Positions 1 through 8,802 of a DNA stretch of 64,000 nt are shown in pieces. Every line of letters begins with the position of its first letter. The stretch's first letter is position 1. Origin of the DNA: Gryllotalpicola protaetiae (GTDB lineage Bacteria; Actinomycetota; Actinomycetes; Actinomycetales; Microbacteriaceae); assembly GCF_003627055.1 (NCBI RefSeq), contig NZ_CP032624.1, positions 1,116,001 to 1,180,000 on the forward strand, given 5' to 3'. The notes under the pieces were generated by a model that did no database searches, was not told the DNA's origin, and worked only from the letters and a program-made list of their open reading frames with translations. A program made the position numbers and the translations under genes.

Positions 1-555
1 CCCGTTGTTCACGACGCGGCGGGCGAGCCCGGCGACGGATGCCAGGTCTTGGCCCTCCTCGGCCGCGGCGCCGACGATCTTCTCGAGCAGCACGGTCGTC
101 CCCACGCCGCGGCGCCCGGCGGTGAAGGTGGAGTCCTCGACGGCGACGTCGTCGGCGACGATCACCGTCTCGACCTCGACTCCCGACTCGGCGGCGGCGA
201 GCTCGGCCGCCATCTCGAAGTTCATGACGTCACCGGTGTAGTTCTTGACGATCTGCAGCACTCCGGCCCCTGTGCCGACGGCGCCGAGGGCGGCAGCGAT
301 CTGGTCGGGAGTGGGCGACGTGAACACCTCGCCGGCGACGGCCGCATCCAGCATCCCCGGCCCGACATAGCCGCCGTGCAGCGGCTCGTGACCCGTCCCG
401 CCGCCGGAGACCAGGCCGACCTTGCCGGCCGCCTTCGGCTCGGCGCGGTAGACGACGCGGCGCTCGAGGTCGACGCGCAGCTCGGGGTGGGCGGCGGCGA
501 GGCCGCGCAGCGAATCGGCGAGGACGGATTCGGGTCGGTTGATGAGCTTCTTCAT
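1..555 (-). CDS. dhaK: Dihydroxyacetone kinase subunit DhaK (3' part cut by window edge)
   Basis: The N-terminal 185 residues of a DhaK-type dihydroxyacetone kinase are visible; the rest lies beyond base 1. The protein begins [12 protein letters not shown] and carries the family signatures [17 protein letters not shown] and [17 protein letters not shown], which form the part that binds dihydroxyacetone. The enzyme phosphorylates dihydroxyacetone to DHAP in the cytoplasm. It sits 19 bp after glpK on the same strand, so the operon glpD-glpK-dhaK supplies two routes from C3 polyols to DHAP. Whether the partner is DhaL (ATP type) or a PTS-dependent DhaM cannot be seen here. The ATG at 555 is chosen because it gives the canonical start; its ribosome binding site is weak. 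Confidence 0.93.
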   Translation of the reverse strand, partial: MKKLINRPESVLADSLRGLAAAHPELRVDLERRVVYRAEPKAAGKVGLVSGGGTGHEPLHGGYVGPGMLDAAVAGEVFTSPTPDQIAAALGAVGTGAGVLQIVKNYTGDVMNFEMAAELAAAESGVEVETVIVADDVAVEDSTFTAGRRGVGTTVLLEKIVGAAAEEGQDLASVAGLARRVVNNG

Positions 556-574
556 CAACGCCAGATTATCCGGG

Positions 575-2074
575 TCAGTCCACCCAGTCGAAGGTGCGGG
601 TGACCGCCTTCTTCCACCGGGCGAGCAGCGCCTCGCGCGAATCGGCGGCGAGCCGCGGTTCCCAGCGGCGGCCCTCTTGCCAGTTCGCGCGCAGCTCGTC
701 GAGCCCCGACCAGAACCCGACGGCCAGACCCGCCGCGTAGGCCGCACCGAGCGCCGTCGTCTCGGCCACGACCGGCCGCACGACGGGCACCCCCAGGATG
801 TCGGCCTGGAACTGCATCAGCAGCTCGTTCGCCGTCATGCCGCCGTCGGCCTTGAGCTCGGCGAGCGACGCCCCCGCGTCGGCGCACACCGCGTCGAGCA
901 CCTCGCGGGTCTGGAACGCGGTCGCCTCGAGCGCGGCGCGCGCGAGATGCGCCTTGGTGACGAACCTCGTGAGGCCCACGACGGCTCCCCGGGCATCCGA
1001 TCGCCAATACGGTGCGAACAAGCCGGAGAAAGCAGGCACGAAGTACGCGCCGCCGTTGTCTTCGACCGAGGCCGCGAGCGATTCGATCTCGGAAGCCGAG
1101 CCGATGATGCCGAGGTTGTCGCGCAGCCACTGCACGAGAGAGCCGGTGACGGCGATCGACCCCTCGAGCGCGTAGTGCGGCGCCGCGTCGCCGAGCTTGT
1201 AGCCGACGGTGGTGAGCAATCCGTGCTCGCTTCTCACGATGCGCTCACCCGTGTTGAAGATCAGGAAGTTTCCGGTGCCGTAGGTGTTCTTCGACTCGCC
1301 GTCGTCGAACGCCGCCTGACCGAACGTCGCCGCCTGCTGGTCGCCGAGGATGCCCGCCACCGGCACCTCGCGCAGCAGGTTGTTCGACTCGACCGTGCCG
1401 TACACCTCTGAGGACGAGCGGATCTCGGGCAGCATCGACCGCGGCACGCCGAACGCCTCGAGGATGTCATCGCGCCAGTCGAGCGTCTCGAGGTCCATGA
1501 ACAGGGTGCGCGAGGCGTTGGTGACGTCGGTCGCGTGCACGCCGCCGCGCCGGCCGCCGGTCAGGTTCCACAGGAGCCAGGTGTCGGTCGTGCCGAACAG
1601 CAGCTCGCCGGCATCCGCCCGCTCGCGCGCGCCGTCGACGTTGTCGAGGATCCAGCGGATCTTCGTGCCCGAGAAATAGGTGGCGAGCGGCAGCCCGACC
1701 GCATCCGTGAAGCGGCGTGCGCCGCCGTCGCGCGCAAGCTCGTCGACGATCGGCTGGGTGCGCGTGTCCTGCCAGACGATCGCGTTGTAGACCGGTTTCC
1801 CGGTCTTCCTGTCCCACACCACGGCCGTCTCGCGCTGGTTCGTGATGCCGACAGCGACGATGTCGTGGCGCGTGATGTCAGCGCGGGCGAGCGCCTGGCC
1901 GATCACCTCGCGGGTGTTGCGCCAGATCTCGAGCGGGTCGTGCTCGACCCAGCCCGGCTTCGGGAGGATCTGCCGGTGCTCGAGCTGGCCCACCGAGACG
2001 ACCGAGCCGCCGTGATCGAAGATGATCGCCCGCGTGCTGGTGGTGCCCTGGTCGATCGCGATCACGTAGCTCAT
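575..2074 (-). CDS. glpK: Glycerol kinase
   Basis: GlpK phosphorylates glycerol to glycerol 3-phosphate with ATP in the cytoplasm. The 499-residue length is normal for the family. The FGGY-kinase signatures are present: the N-terminal phosphate loop [13 protein letters not shown], the substrate-region motif [13 protein letters not shown], and [13 protein letters not shown]. The start ATG overlaps the glpD stop by four bases (ATGA), which indicates translational coupling, and dhaK follows 19 bp downstream. Nothing appears truncated or unusual. Confidence 0.97.
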   Translation of the reverse strand: MSYVIAIDQGTTSTRAIIFDHGGSVVSVGQLEHRQILPKPGWVEHDPLEIWRNTREVIGQALARADITRHDIVAVGITNQRETAVVWDRKTGKPVYNAIVWQDTRTQPIVDELARDGGARRFTDAVGLPLATYFSGTKIRWILDNVDGARERADAGELLFGTTDTWLLWNLTGGRRGGVHATDVTNASRTLFMDLETLDWRDDILEAFGVPRSMLPEIRSSSEVYGTVESNNLLREVPVAGILGDQQAATFGQAAFDDGESKNTYGTGNFLIFNTGERIVRSEHGLLTTVGYKLGDAAPHYALEGSIAVTGSLVQWLRDNLGIIGSASEIESLAASVEDNGGAYFVPAFSGLFAPYWRSDARGAVVGLTRFVTKAHLARAALEATAFQTREVLDAVCADAGASLAELKADGGMTANELLMQFQADILGVPVVRPVVAETTALGAAYAAGLAVGFWSGLDELRANWQEGRRWEPRLAADSREALLARWKKAVTRTFDWVD

Positions 2075-3849
2075 GCGTGGTTGGCCTCTTCAGAGAGTTC
2101 GAGCACGACGCCGTGCTTCTCCGCCAGTCTGTCAGCGGCATCCGCCAGCTCGGAAGCGCGGCGCGCGTCGTCCCACCCGAGCGCGTCGCCGACCACCTCG
2201 GCCAGCTCGCGCGCGGACTGCGTGGTGAGCGCGCCGCGGAACGCGATGTTGGTGCGGCGGGTGAGCACGTCGATGAGATGCACGACCTGCTCTGTGCGCG
2301 CGACGTGCGCGATCTCGTCGCGGCTGTATTCGGGTGCGGATGCCAGTGGCCGGTCGCCCTCGCCGAGAGCCTGGATCACCTCGGCCGCCTTCGTGCCGTA
2401 GCGGTCGAGCAGCCGGGCCGCCCGCTCGACCCCCACCGTGTCGGCGTAGGCCGCCGCCCACACCTCGGCCCCGGCATCCGTCGTCGGGAAATCGCGCCCG
2501 CCGCCGATCGCCATGCCCGCCGTGCTCACGAGCCGCTCACGCCCGAGCTTCGCCAGCGCCTCGTTCGCGAGGTGCTCGCCCAGCGCGCGGAACGTGGTCC
2601 ACTTCCCGCCCACCAGCGACAGGACCGGCGTCTTCGGCAGGCCGGGCAGCGGCGACTCGACGATGCGGTAGTCGCGTGAGACGAAGCCCGGCTGCGTGTC
2701 GTCGTGGCGCGGCAGCGGGCGCACCCCCACGAACCGGAACACGATCTGCTCGCGGCCGACGTGGATCGTCGGGAACACGTCGCGCACCAGCTCGAAGAAG
2801 TAGTCGATCTCGGCATCCGTCACCTCGATCGGCTGTGCCATGTCCTGCTCGAGATCGGTGGTGCCGATGATCACCTTGCCGTGCAGCGGGTAGACCAGCA
2901 CGATGCGGCCGTCGCGATGCTCGAAGAACAGCTCACGGCCGGCACACGCCTCGTACAGCTCGGGGTTGTCGACGACGACGTGCGAGCCCTTCGTGCCGCC
3001 CATGAGCCGCGTCTCGGTGCCGAGCAGGCCGTTGGTCAGATCGGTCCAAGGACCCGTGGCGTTCACGACCACGTCGGCGGTGAGCTCGAACTCCTCGCCG
3101 GTCAGCTGGTCGCGCACTGTGACACGGTCGTCGTGCGCGTCGACGGCGGCCAGGTAGTTCGCCGCCCTCGCCGTGTCGATGCGGCCGCCGCCCAGGGCCG
3201 GCGCCGTCGCACCGGCGCCGGCCGCGATGCCGTCGAGCAGCACATCGAGGGCCAGCCGCTCGGGATTCACGAGCGACCCGTCGTAGTACGTCGCCGTGTA
3301 CTTCACCGCCGGGTTCAGCTTCGGCAGCTCGCGCAGCGACTCCACATGCCCGTGGAAGCGGTGCGGTGGTACGACGCCGCCCCTGCTCGCGAACAGCCCG
3401 TCACGCCCCGAAGAGAACGCGTCGTAGATCGCGAGCCCGATCTTGATCAGCGCCGCCCCGCGCTCCTTCGGCTTTCCGGCGCCGTGGCGCAGGAACCGCA
3501 GCGGAGCACTCGCGATGCCCGAGAACGTCGAGAAGATCGGGATCGTCGTCGGCAACGGCTTCACGTAGTGCGGTGCGATGCGCAGCAGCCCGTTGCGCTC
3601 GGTGACCGACTCCTTCACGAGCCGGAACTCGCCGTTCTCGAGGTAGCGGATGCCGCCGTGGATCATGTGCGAGCTCGCCGCAGAGGCGCCGCTCGCCCAG
3701 TCGTCCCGCTCGATCAGCATCACGTCGACACCCTGCAGCGCAAGGTCGCGGAACGTGCCGATGCCGTTGATGCCGCCACCGATGATCAGCACCTGGGCGT
3801 GCGGGCGGGCGGTCAGTGACTCGATGTCGATTCGGGTGGTGTCGCTCAC
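2071..3849 (-). CDS. glpD: Aerobic glycerol-3-phosphate dehydrogenase
   Basis: GlpD is the FAD-dependent, membrane-associated enzyme that oxidises glycerol 3-phosphate to DHAP and passes electrons to the quinone pool. The dinucleotide-binding motif [12 protein letters not shown] lies near residue 20, and the FAD-oxidoreductase core with [12 protein letters not shown] and the C-terminal GlpO-like domain follow; 592 residues is the usual size. The GTG at 3849 is preceded by GAGGAG at good spacing. It is the first gene of the glpD-glpK-dhaK operon. The upstream region carries GGAACGG direct repeats that might bind a glycerol regulator, but no regulator gene is in view. Confidence 0.95.
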   Translation of the reverse strand: MSDTTRIDIESLTARPHAQVLIIGGGINGIGTFRDLALQGVDVMLIERDDWASGASAASSHMIHGGIRYLENGEFRLVKESVTERNGLLRIAPHYVKPLPTTIPIFSTFSGIASAPLRFLRHGAGKPKERGAALIKIGLAIYDAFSSGRDGLFASRGGVVPPHRFHGHVESLRELPKLNPAVKYTATYYDGSLVNPERLALDVLLDGIAAGAGATAPALGGGRIDTARAANYLAAVDAHDDRVTVRDQLTGEEFELTADVVVNATGPWTDLTNGLLGTETRLMGGTKGSHVVVDNPELYEACAGRELFFEHRDGRIVLVYPLHGKVIIGTTDLEQDMAQPIEVTDAEIDYFFELVRDVFPTIHVGREQIVFRFVGVRPLPRHDDTQPGFVSRDYRIVESPLPGLPKTPVLSLVGGKWTTFRALGEHLANEALAKLGRERLVSTAGMAIGGGRDFPTTDAGAEVWAAAYADTVGVERAARLLDRYGTKAAEVIQALGEGDRPLASAPEYSRDEIAHVARTEQVVHLIDVLTRRTNIAFRGALTTQSARELAEVVGDALGWDDARRASELADAADRLAEKHGVVLELSEEANHA

Positions 3850-3927
3850 AAGATCTCCTCACTGACTACTTTGCGGCGTGCGGGGCGCTCGCGGCGCCGA
3901 ACCGCCCGCTTGTTGCGCATCTGTGCA

Positions 3928-3956
3928 GGAACGGTTCGCATATCGACGCGGAACGG
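3928..3956. promoter_or_regulatory. Direct repeat GGAACGG upstream of the glycerol operon
   Basis: The heptamer GGAACGG occurs at 3928-3934 and again at 3950-3956, 22 bp apart (two helical turns). A third partial copy, GAACG, starts at 3961. They lie about 80-110 bp before the glpD start, in the region shared with the divergent promoter at 4006. The phased spacing suggests an operator, possibly for a glycerol-responsive regulator, but this is inference. Confidence 0.3.
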
Positions 3957-4005
3957 AGCAGAACGATACGGATGCATGTTTGTGCGATATTCGTCGCAAT
4001 CCCCC

Positions 4006-4034
4006 TTTTCAGGGGGCAGTCGGTCCCGTACTCT
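4006..4034 (+). promoter_or_regulatory. Sigma-70-type promoter for structured RNA
   Basis: A -35-like TTTTCA (4006-4011) and a -10-like TACTCT (4029-4034) are separated by exactly 17 bp. Initiation is predicted near 4041, just before the first stem of the structured RNA that follows. The -35 half lies within a CCCCC-TTTTCA-GGGGG inverted repeat that could also be a protein-binding site. Confidence 0.5.
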
Positions 4035-4040
4035 GTAGGT

Positions 4041-4161
4041 GCCGTGTCGGATGGCTCGCCGACTCCATGTGGGGAGGCAAGCGGCGACGCGTTTCCCGAT
4101 ACAGGCGTGCAAGGGCCTGGTGGAAGGTGTTCGGGTCACCTTCCCCCAGGCCCTTCTTTCT
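4041..4161 (+). ncRNA. Candidate structured RNA: small RNA or attenuating leader
   Basis: About 120 nt lie between a predicted promoter and a strong terminator, and the segment folds in nested helices. P1 pairs GUGUCGG (4044-4050) with CCGAUAC (4096-4102). Inside it, P2 pairs UCGCCG (4056-4061) with CGGCGA (4082-4087), and P3 pairs CUCC (4063-4066) with GGAG (4073-4076). The terminator hairpin follows. I do not recognise a known riboswitch or sRNA family. Because the hairpin ends only 30 nt before the lipoprotein start codon, it could be a transcription-attenuating leader for that gene, or an independent sRNA. Confidence 0.45.
4111..4155 (+). terminator. Strong intrinsic-type hairpin in leader of lipoprotein gene
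   Basis: AAGGGCCTGG (4111-4120) pairs with CCAGGCCCTT (4146-4155). Inside, GGAAGGTG (4122-4129) pairs with CACCTTCC (4137-4144), giving 18 pairs with one T/C mismatch and a 7-nt loop. CTTTCT follows. It closes the candidate RNA at 4041 and precedes the lipoprotein ribosome binding site. Confidence 0.7.
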
Positions 4162-4185
4162 GCGAGCATCGCCTCGGAGGGGAAC

Positions 4186-4839
4186 ATGCAGCAGGCAACA
4201 CGTGGGGTGGTGCTGATCGCGGCGGCCGCCGCACTGGCGGCATCCGTCACCGCATGTGCGGGCACCACGCCCGACGCGGGGACGACGAATCGAGCCGCGT
4301 CGCCGAACCCGCGGCCGAGCGTCTCGACCGAGCCGAAGATCAGCGCGCCGAGCAGCTCGCCGGGGATCGTGCACGTGGACCCGACCGGTGCGCCCGCGAT
4401 CGTGCCCGGCATGTTCGCCGCGCCCGGCGCGACGCCGCCCGCGGACCCGGCCGCCCTCGAGCAGGCTAAGGAGTGGATCACCGCGGCGACCCTGCCGCCT
4501 GGCGTCGAGTCGCTCGACGTCGCGCCAGCCGGAGCCCCGACCCAGCCCGCGACCATCGTCGCGTGCGATTGGCTCGCGCGGGCGACCAAGTGGTGGTCGA
4601 CGGATGCCTCGAACGCCGCCGCGGCGAAGGCGTGGCTCACCGCGCATCCGATCACCGGCATGGCCCTGGGCGGCACGATGGACGGGCCCGGGGCGATCTC
4701 ATCGATCAGCGAGCGGTCGCCGCAGAAGCCCGACGACTCGGTTCAGTTCGAGTTCGCGCCTGTCGCCGACGGTGCGGTCGCGATCAGAGTCGACGTGGTC
4801 GTCGTGCCGGCCGGCGCCGGGTGCGCGAGCAGCGGATGA
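4186..4839 (+). CDS. Putative secreted lipoprotein of unknown function
   Basis: The 217-residue product starts MQQATRGVVLIAAAAALAAS and continues to a lipobox ending in Cys (AASVTAC), so it should be exported and lipid-anchored on the outer face of the membrane. A Pro/Ser/Thr-rich linker follows, then a small globular domain with no family I recognise. The ATG at 4186 is preferred to upstream in-frame starts because it gives the signal peptide directly and is preceded by GGAGGGG. The gene lies immediately after a terminator-like hairpin, so its expression may depend on read-through. The DUF6325 promoter overlaps its stop codon. Confidence 0.75.
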   Translation: MQQATRGVVLIAAAAALAASVTACAGTTPDAGTTNRAASPNPRPSVSTEPKISAPSSSPGIVHVDPTGAPAIVPGMFAAPGATPPADPAALEQAKEWITAATLPPGVESLDVAPAGAPTQPATIVACDWLARATKWWSTDASNAAAAKAWLTAHPITGMALGGTMDGPGAISSISERSPQKPDDSVQFEFAPVADGAVAIRVDVVVVPAGAGCASSG

Positions 4840-4864
4840 CGCGGCCCGCAGCCGCGCCTAGGAT
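4836..4864 (+). promoter_or_regulatory. Leaderless promoter of the DUF6325 gene
   Basis: ATGACG (4836-4841, -35-like) and TAGGAT (4859-4864, -10) are separated by 17 bp, and the start ATG at 4872 lies 7 nt after the -10 box. Transcription should therefore start at or next to the A of the start codon. The -35 overlaps the stop codon of the preceding lipoprotein gene. Confidence 0.65.
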
Positions 4865-4871
4865 GAACGCC

Positions 4872-5333
4872 ATGACGGAGTCGTCGTTCAGCGGGCCCAT
4901 CGACTACCTGGTCTTCGCGTTCCCACCGGGGGCGGCGGTGGACGCCGGACTCGCGCGGCTGCTCGAAGCCGTCGATCGCGGCCAGATCGAGGTACTGGAT
5001 CTCGAGGTCATCCGCCGCGGGCCCGATGGCTCCGGCATCCGGCAGCGCCTCGGTGAGCTCGGCCTCGGCGGCGACATCGACCTCTCGGTCTTCGACGGCG
5101 CCGAGTCGGGCATTCTCGACGAGGAGGACCTCGCCACGATCGCAGCCGGCATCGACCCCGACGGGTTCGCGCTCGCACTGGTCTATCTCGAGCACAGCCT
5201 GGACGCGACGGCGCAGGCCTGGGGCACGGTCGGCGGTGTGCCGCTGCTCGAGGGCGGGATCGATCCGCTTGAACTCGCCGACGCGGTCGATGCGATCGCG
5301 CCCGCCCCCGTGACGTCGACTGAGGAGGACTGA
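4872..5333 (+). CDS. DUF6325-family protein
   Basis: This 153-residue cytoplasmic protein contains the pattern FSGPIDYLVFAFPPGA, then a segment on binding or regulation of unknown type (GQIEVLDLEVIRRGPDGSG), which I recognise as the actinobacterial DUF6325 family usually found beside SHOCT proteins. No enzymatic motif is seen. The ATG at 4872 is chosen over the one at 4863 because it sits 7 nt after a good -10 box, the leaderless arrangement used throughout this window. The stop codon overlaps the next ATG (TGATG), so the pair is translationally coupled. Confidence 0.75.
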   Translation: MTESSFSGPIDYLVFAFPPGAAVDAGLARLLEAVDRGQIEVLDLEVIRRGPDGSGIRQRLGELGLGGDIDLSVFDGAESGILDEEDLATIAAGIDPDGFALALVYLEHSLDATAQAWGTVGGVPLLEGGIDPLELADAVDAIAPAPVTSTEED

Positions 5334-5605
5334 TGGGTCTCTTGCGCACAGCCGCCCGCGCGGGCGTCGCCGCTCATGTGATCGGAAACGTGCACCGCCG
5401 CCAGCAGCAGCGGTGGGCCGCTCAGGACGCGGCGGCCGCGCAGCCGGTGGCCGCGCCGGCCCCTGCGGCACCGGCGCCTGCGCCGACCGGCGGCGACTCC
5501 GCCTCCCTGCTCGATCAGCTGGAGCGGCTGGGCAACCTGCGCGCGGCGGGCGTGCTCACCGACGCCGAGTTCGAAGCACAGAAGCGGCGCATCCTCGGCG
5601 CGTGA
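5333..5605 (+). CDS. SHOCT-domain small protein
   Basis: The product is 90 residues. The N-terminus has a short amphipathic stretch (LLRTAARAGVAAHVIGNVHR), the middle is an Ala/Pro linker, and the C-terminal 35 residues are a SHOCT module (LLDQLERLGNLRAAGVLTD followed by EFEAQKRRIL). SHOCT modules are small oligomerisation or membrane-association helices. The gene is coupled to the DUF6325 gene by a 1-nt overlap, and this pairing is common in actinobacteria. It converges with the AI-2E transporter gene with only one base between stop codons, and no terminator is visible there. Confidence 0.8.
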   Translation: MGLLRTAARAGVAAHVIGNVHRRQQQRWAAQDAAAAQPVAAPAPAAPAPAPTGGDSASLLDQLERLGNLRAAGVLTDAEFEAQKRRILGA

Positions 5606-5606
5606 C

Positions 5607-6665
5607 TCACTCGCGCTGGACCTTGGCGTCCTGTCGCGGAATGAGCACCTGCTTGATGATCAGCAGGATCGACGCCGTCACGGGGATCGCGACCAGGGCG
5701 CCGAGCAGCCCGAGCAGCGTGCCCCCGACCAGCGCGCCGATGACAACGAGCGCCCCGGGCACCTCGACGGCCCTGTTCATGACGCGCGGCGTCAGCACGT
5801 ACGCCTCGACCTGCATGTAGACGAGATAGACGATCGCGAACACGAGGGCCCCGACCGGGCTGTTGAGCAACGCGATGCCGGTGCCGAGAACCCAGAACAG
5901 CACAGAGCCGATCAGCGGGATCAGCGTGATGCCGAAGGCGATGACCGCCATGAGGATCGGGAACGGCAGCCCCAAGAACAGGTAGAGCAGGAACGCGACG
6001 ACGGAGTTGAAGAAGGCCAGCACGACCATGCCGCCCAGGTAGCTGCCGATCGACTGGGCGATCTGCTCGACGAGCGAGGTCACGGTCTCGCGGGTGTATG
6101 CCGGCGTCAGCCGCACGAACGTGGTCTTCATGGTCGGAAGCGTCGCGAGGAAGTACAGGCTGAGCACGAGCACGATGATGAGACCCGAGATCCCGGTGCC
6201 GATCGTCACCCCGATGTGGACGATGCCGCCGCCGATCGCCGCGAGCCGGGCCGGATCCGAGATGAACGACCTCAACTGGTCGACGACACCGCTGACCTCG
6301 TCGCCGAAGGTGTCGCTGAGCCAGCCGTAGAGCTGCGAGTCGCGGAACTCGTTGATCGTCGCGGGGAACCCGTTGATGAAGTTCGTGATCTGGGTGATGG
6401 TCGCCGGCACGACCAGCCACCCCATGCCGACGAGGATGACCGCGAAGGCGGCGTAGACGATGACGATCCCCCAGCCGCGCCCGATGCCCCGGCGCTCGAG
6501 CCGGCGGACGACGGGGTCGAGGCCGAGCGCCGCGAACAGCGCGATCGTGATGTAGACGAGGACCGCAGACAGGTTGGAGATCGCGAGGCCGAGGACCAGC
6601 GCCGCGAGACCGCCCAGCGTGAGCGTGAACCCGAACGCGAAGGGATTGAGCGAGCGTGGTCGCAT
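5607..6665 (-). CDS. AI-2E family transporter (PerM/YdiK-like)
   Basis: This is a 352-residue polytopic membrane protein with two N-terminal helices, a soluble segment near residues 80-140, and several C-terminal helices including GLPFPILMAVIAFGITLIPLIG and the tail ending PRQDAKVQRE. The architecture matches the AI-2E exporter superfamily, whose members move signalling molecules or ions; the substrate here is unknown. GAAGGAG precedes the ATG. A deleted paralogue of this gene, retaining only its first 19 and last roughly 26 codons, is present at 22994-23131. Confidence 0.88.
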   Translation of the reverse strand: MRPRSLNPFAFGFTLTLGGLAALVLGLAISNLSAVLVYITIALFAALGLDPVVRRLERRGIGRGWGIVIVYAAFAVILVGMGWLVVPATITQITNFINGFPATINEFRDSQLYGWLSDTFGDEVSGVVDQLRSFISDPARLAAIGGGIVHIGVTIGTGISGLIIVLVLSLYFLATLPTMKTTFVRLTPAYTRETVTSLVEQIAQSIGSYLGGMVVLAFFNSVVAFLLYLFLGLPFPILMAVIAFGITLIPLIGSVLFWVLGTGIALLNSPVGALVFAIVYLVYMQVEAYVLTPRVMNRAVEVPGALVVIGALVGGTLLGLLGALVAIPVTASILLIIKQVLIPRQDAKVQRE

Positions 6666-6719
6666 GGCGGCTCCTTCTGTCGGATCCTGGTCTACCAGCC
6701 TCAGGCCCTCGCGCCTCTG

Positions 6720-8216
6720 CTAGTTCTGGGGGAAGCCGAGGTTGATGCCGCCGTGGCTCGGGTCGAGCCAGCGGCTGGTCACAGCCTTGAGCTGCGTGAA
6801 GAACTTGACGCCCTCCGCGCCGTGGGCCTTCGTATCCCCGAACAGGGAGTCCTTCCATCCGCCGAACGAGAACGTCGCAACCGGCACCGGGATCGGCACA
6901 TTGATGCCGATCATGCCGACCTGCACCTCGCGCTGGAACCGCCGGGCCGCACCGCCGTCGTTCGTGAAGATCGCCGTACCGTTCCCGAACGCGCCCGAGT
7001 TGATCAGCTCGACGCCCGCCTCGTAGCTCGGCACGCGCACGACCGACAGGACAGGCCCGAAGATCTCCTCCGTGTACACCCGCGAAGTCGTCGGCACGTT
7101 GTCGATCAGGGTCGGGCCGAGCCAGAACCCGTTCGCATCGCCATCGACGTTCACCCCGCGGCCATCGACGACGACCGTCGCCCCGTCGGCTTCGGCCACG
7201 TCGATGTACGAGGCGACCTTGTCGCGGTGCTCGCGGGTCACCAACGGCCCCATGTCGCACCCGCGCCGCCCATCGCCCACCTTCAGCGTCCGGATGCGCT
7301 CGGCGATCTTCGCCACCAGCGCGTCGGCCACCGGCTCGACCGCGACGACGACCGAGATCGCCATGCACCGCTCGCCCGCCGACCCGAAGCCCGCGTTGAC
7401 GGCGCTGTCGGCCGTGAGATCCAGATCGGCATCCGGCAGCACCAGCATGTGGTTCTTCGCCCCGCCGAGCGCCTGCACCCGCTTGCCCGCCTTCGTGCCG
7501 TTCTCGTACACGTACCGGGCGATCGGCGTGGAGCCCACGAACGAGATCGACCGCACATCCGGGTGCTCCAGCAGCCCGTCGACCGCGACCTTGTCACCGT
7601 TCAGCACGTTGAACACCCCGTCGGGGAGGCCCGCCTCCTTCCAGAGCTTCGCGAGCCACAGACCCGCCGACGGGTCCTTCTCGGACGGCTTCAAGACCAC
7701 CGTGTTGCCCGCCGCGATCGCGATCGGGAAGAACCACGCCGGCACCATCGCCGGGAAGTTGAACGGCGAGATGATGCCGACCACACCCAACGGCTGCCGG
7801 ATCGAGTACACGTCGATGCCGGTGGAAACTGCTTCCGAGAACTCGCCCTTGAGGTGATGGGCGAGCCCCGTGGCGAACTCCACCACCTCCTGCCCGCGCG
7901 TGATCTCCCCCAAGGCATCACCGAGCACCTTGCCGTGCTCGCTCGTGATGATCGCAGCCAGCTCGCCCTTCCGCGCATCCAGCAGCTCACGGAACTTGAA
8001 CACCACCGCCTGCCGGCGCGCCAACGACGTCTCCGCCCACCCCGGGAATGCCGCCCTCGCCGCCGCCACCGCAGCATCCACCTCAGCCGGATCGGCCAAC
8101 GCCACCCGCTTCGTCTCCACCCCCAACGCCGGGTCGTACACAGGTGCCGTGCGGCCGCTGTGCGACACGTACTCCGCCCCCTGGATCCAGTGGGGCACGA
8201 CGGGCAGTTCGGTCAT
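6720..8216 (-). CDS. mmsA: Methylmalonate-semialdehyde dehydrogenase (CoA-acylating)
   Basis: MmsA oxidises (methyl)malonate semialdehyde to propionyl- or acetyl-CoA in valine, pyrimidine or inositol catabolism. The 498-residue aldehyde dehydrogenase fold is complete. The NAD site segment PFNFPAMVPAWFFP and the catalytic Cys284 in the motif GSAGERCMA are the MmsA type rather than the general ALDH type. An AGGAGG ribosome binding site precedes the ATG. There are no other inositol or valine catabolic genes next to it, so its physiological route is undecided. It diverges from the AhpD-like gene at 8320. Confidence 0.93.
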   Translation of the reverse strand: MTELPVVPHWIQGAEYVSHSGRTAPVYDPALGVETKRVALADPAEVDAAVAAARAAFPGWAETSLARRQAVVFKFRELLDARKGELAAIITSEHGKVLGDALGEITRGQEVVEFATGLAHHLKGEFSEAVSTGIDVYSIRQPLGVVGIISPFNFPAMVPAWFFPIAIAAGNTVVLKPSEKDPSAGLWLAKLWKEAGLPDGVFNVLNGDKVAVDGLLEHPDVRSISFVGSTPIARYVYENGTKAGKRVQALGGAKNHMLVLPDADLDLTADSAVNAGFGSAGERCMAISVVVAVEPVADALVAKIAERIRTLKVGDGRRGCDMGPLVTREHRDKVASYIDVAEADGATVVVDGRGVNVDGDANGFWLGPTLIDNVPTTSRVYTEEIFGPVLSVVRVPSYEAGVELINSGAFGNGTAIFTNDGGAARRFQREVQVGMIGINVPIPVPVATFSFGGWKDSLFGDTKAHGAEGVKFFTQLKAVTSRWLDPSHGGINLGFPQN

Positions 8217-8319
8217 CTTCGTCCTCCTGACGCAAGGTTACGACCGGGGAATGACAACCGTGTTGCGTGCGTCACTATCGAAAGGCATCCGTTTATCTAC
8301 CGACCGGCGAGGAGCTCAC

Positions 8320-8661
8320 GTGACCGGCTATCTGGACAGCGACGACCGCAAGTACACCAAGGTCTACAAAGAGCAGACCCCCGACATCCTGAAGGCGTTC
8401 GCCGACTTCGACAATGCGGTGTTCGCCGCAGAGGGGCGCGAGATCCCGCTGAAGTACCGCGAGCTGATCGCGCTCGGAGTCGCCCTCACGACGCAGTGCA
8501 CGTACTGCATCGACGGACACTCGAACAATGCCGTCAAGGCCGGCGCGACGCAGGCCGAGCTGGCCGAGGCGGCGTGGGTCGCCGCCGCGCTGCGCGCAGG
8601 TGCGTCGTACGCGCACGGGCGGCTCGCATTCAAGCTCACCGAGGGCGCACACCAGCACTGA
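8320..8661 (+). CDS. AhpD-like carboxymuconolactone decarboxylase family protein
   Basis: The 113-residue protein carries the redox motif CTYC (Cys60 and Cys63) followed by His67 (IDGH), the signature of the AhpD/CMD peroxidase-reductase fold. It probably acts as a small thiol peroxidase or reductase; the true substrate is unknown. The GTG at 8320 is preferred because GAGGAG lies just upstream and the family begins here. An upstream ATG at 8250 would add an unconserved extension. Confidence 0.82.
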   Translation: MTGYLDSDDRKYTKVYKEQTPDILKAFADFDNAVFAAEGREIPLKYRELIALGVALTTQCTYCIDGHSNNAVKAGATQAELAEAAWVAAALRAGASYAHGRLAFKLTEGAHQH

Positions 8662-8802
8662 CGGTGGCGCGGGTGCCGGCCCGCACAGCCGACACATGGT
8701 CGTTACACACCGGCACGAGGGAATCCACTAGCGTCTCAATCACTCTGCGCCGCGCCCCTACAAAGGGTGTCGCGTAGTCCTCTCGTGAAACAGGAGACGT
8801 GA

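Noticed and set aside
4001-4016. CCCCC-TTTTCA-GGGGG as a 6C-type small RNA
   Set aside because: 6C RNAs have two C-rich hairpin loops; here there is one short stem and it overlaps the promoter.
3846-4676. 276-codon minus-strand frame
   Set aside because: It would overlap the glpD start, the promoter region and the lipoprotein gene, and has no ribosome binding site or domain.
6216-8777. 853-codon + strand frame
   Set aside because: Spans the opposite strand of the AI-2E transporter and mmsA and runs on through the AhpD-like gene in another frame; composition is that of a shadow frame.
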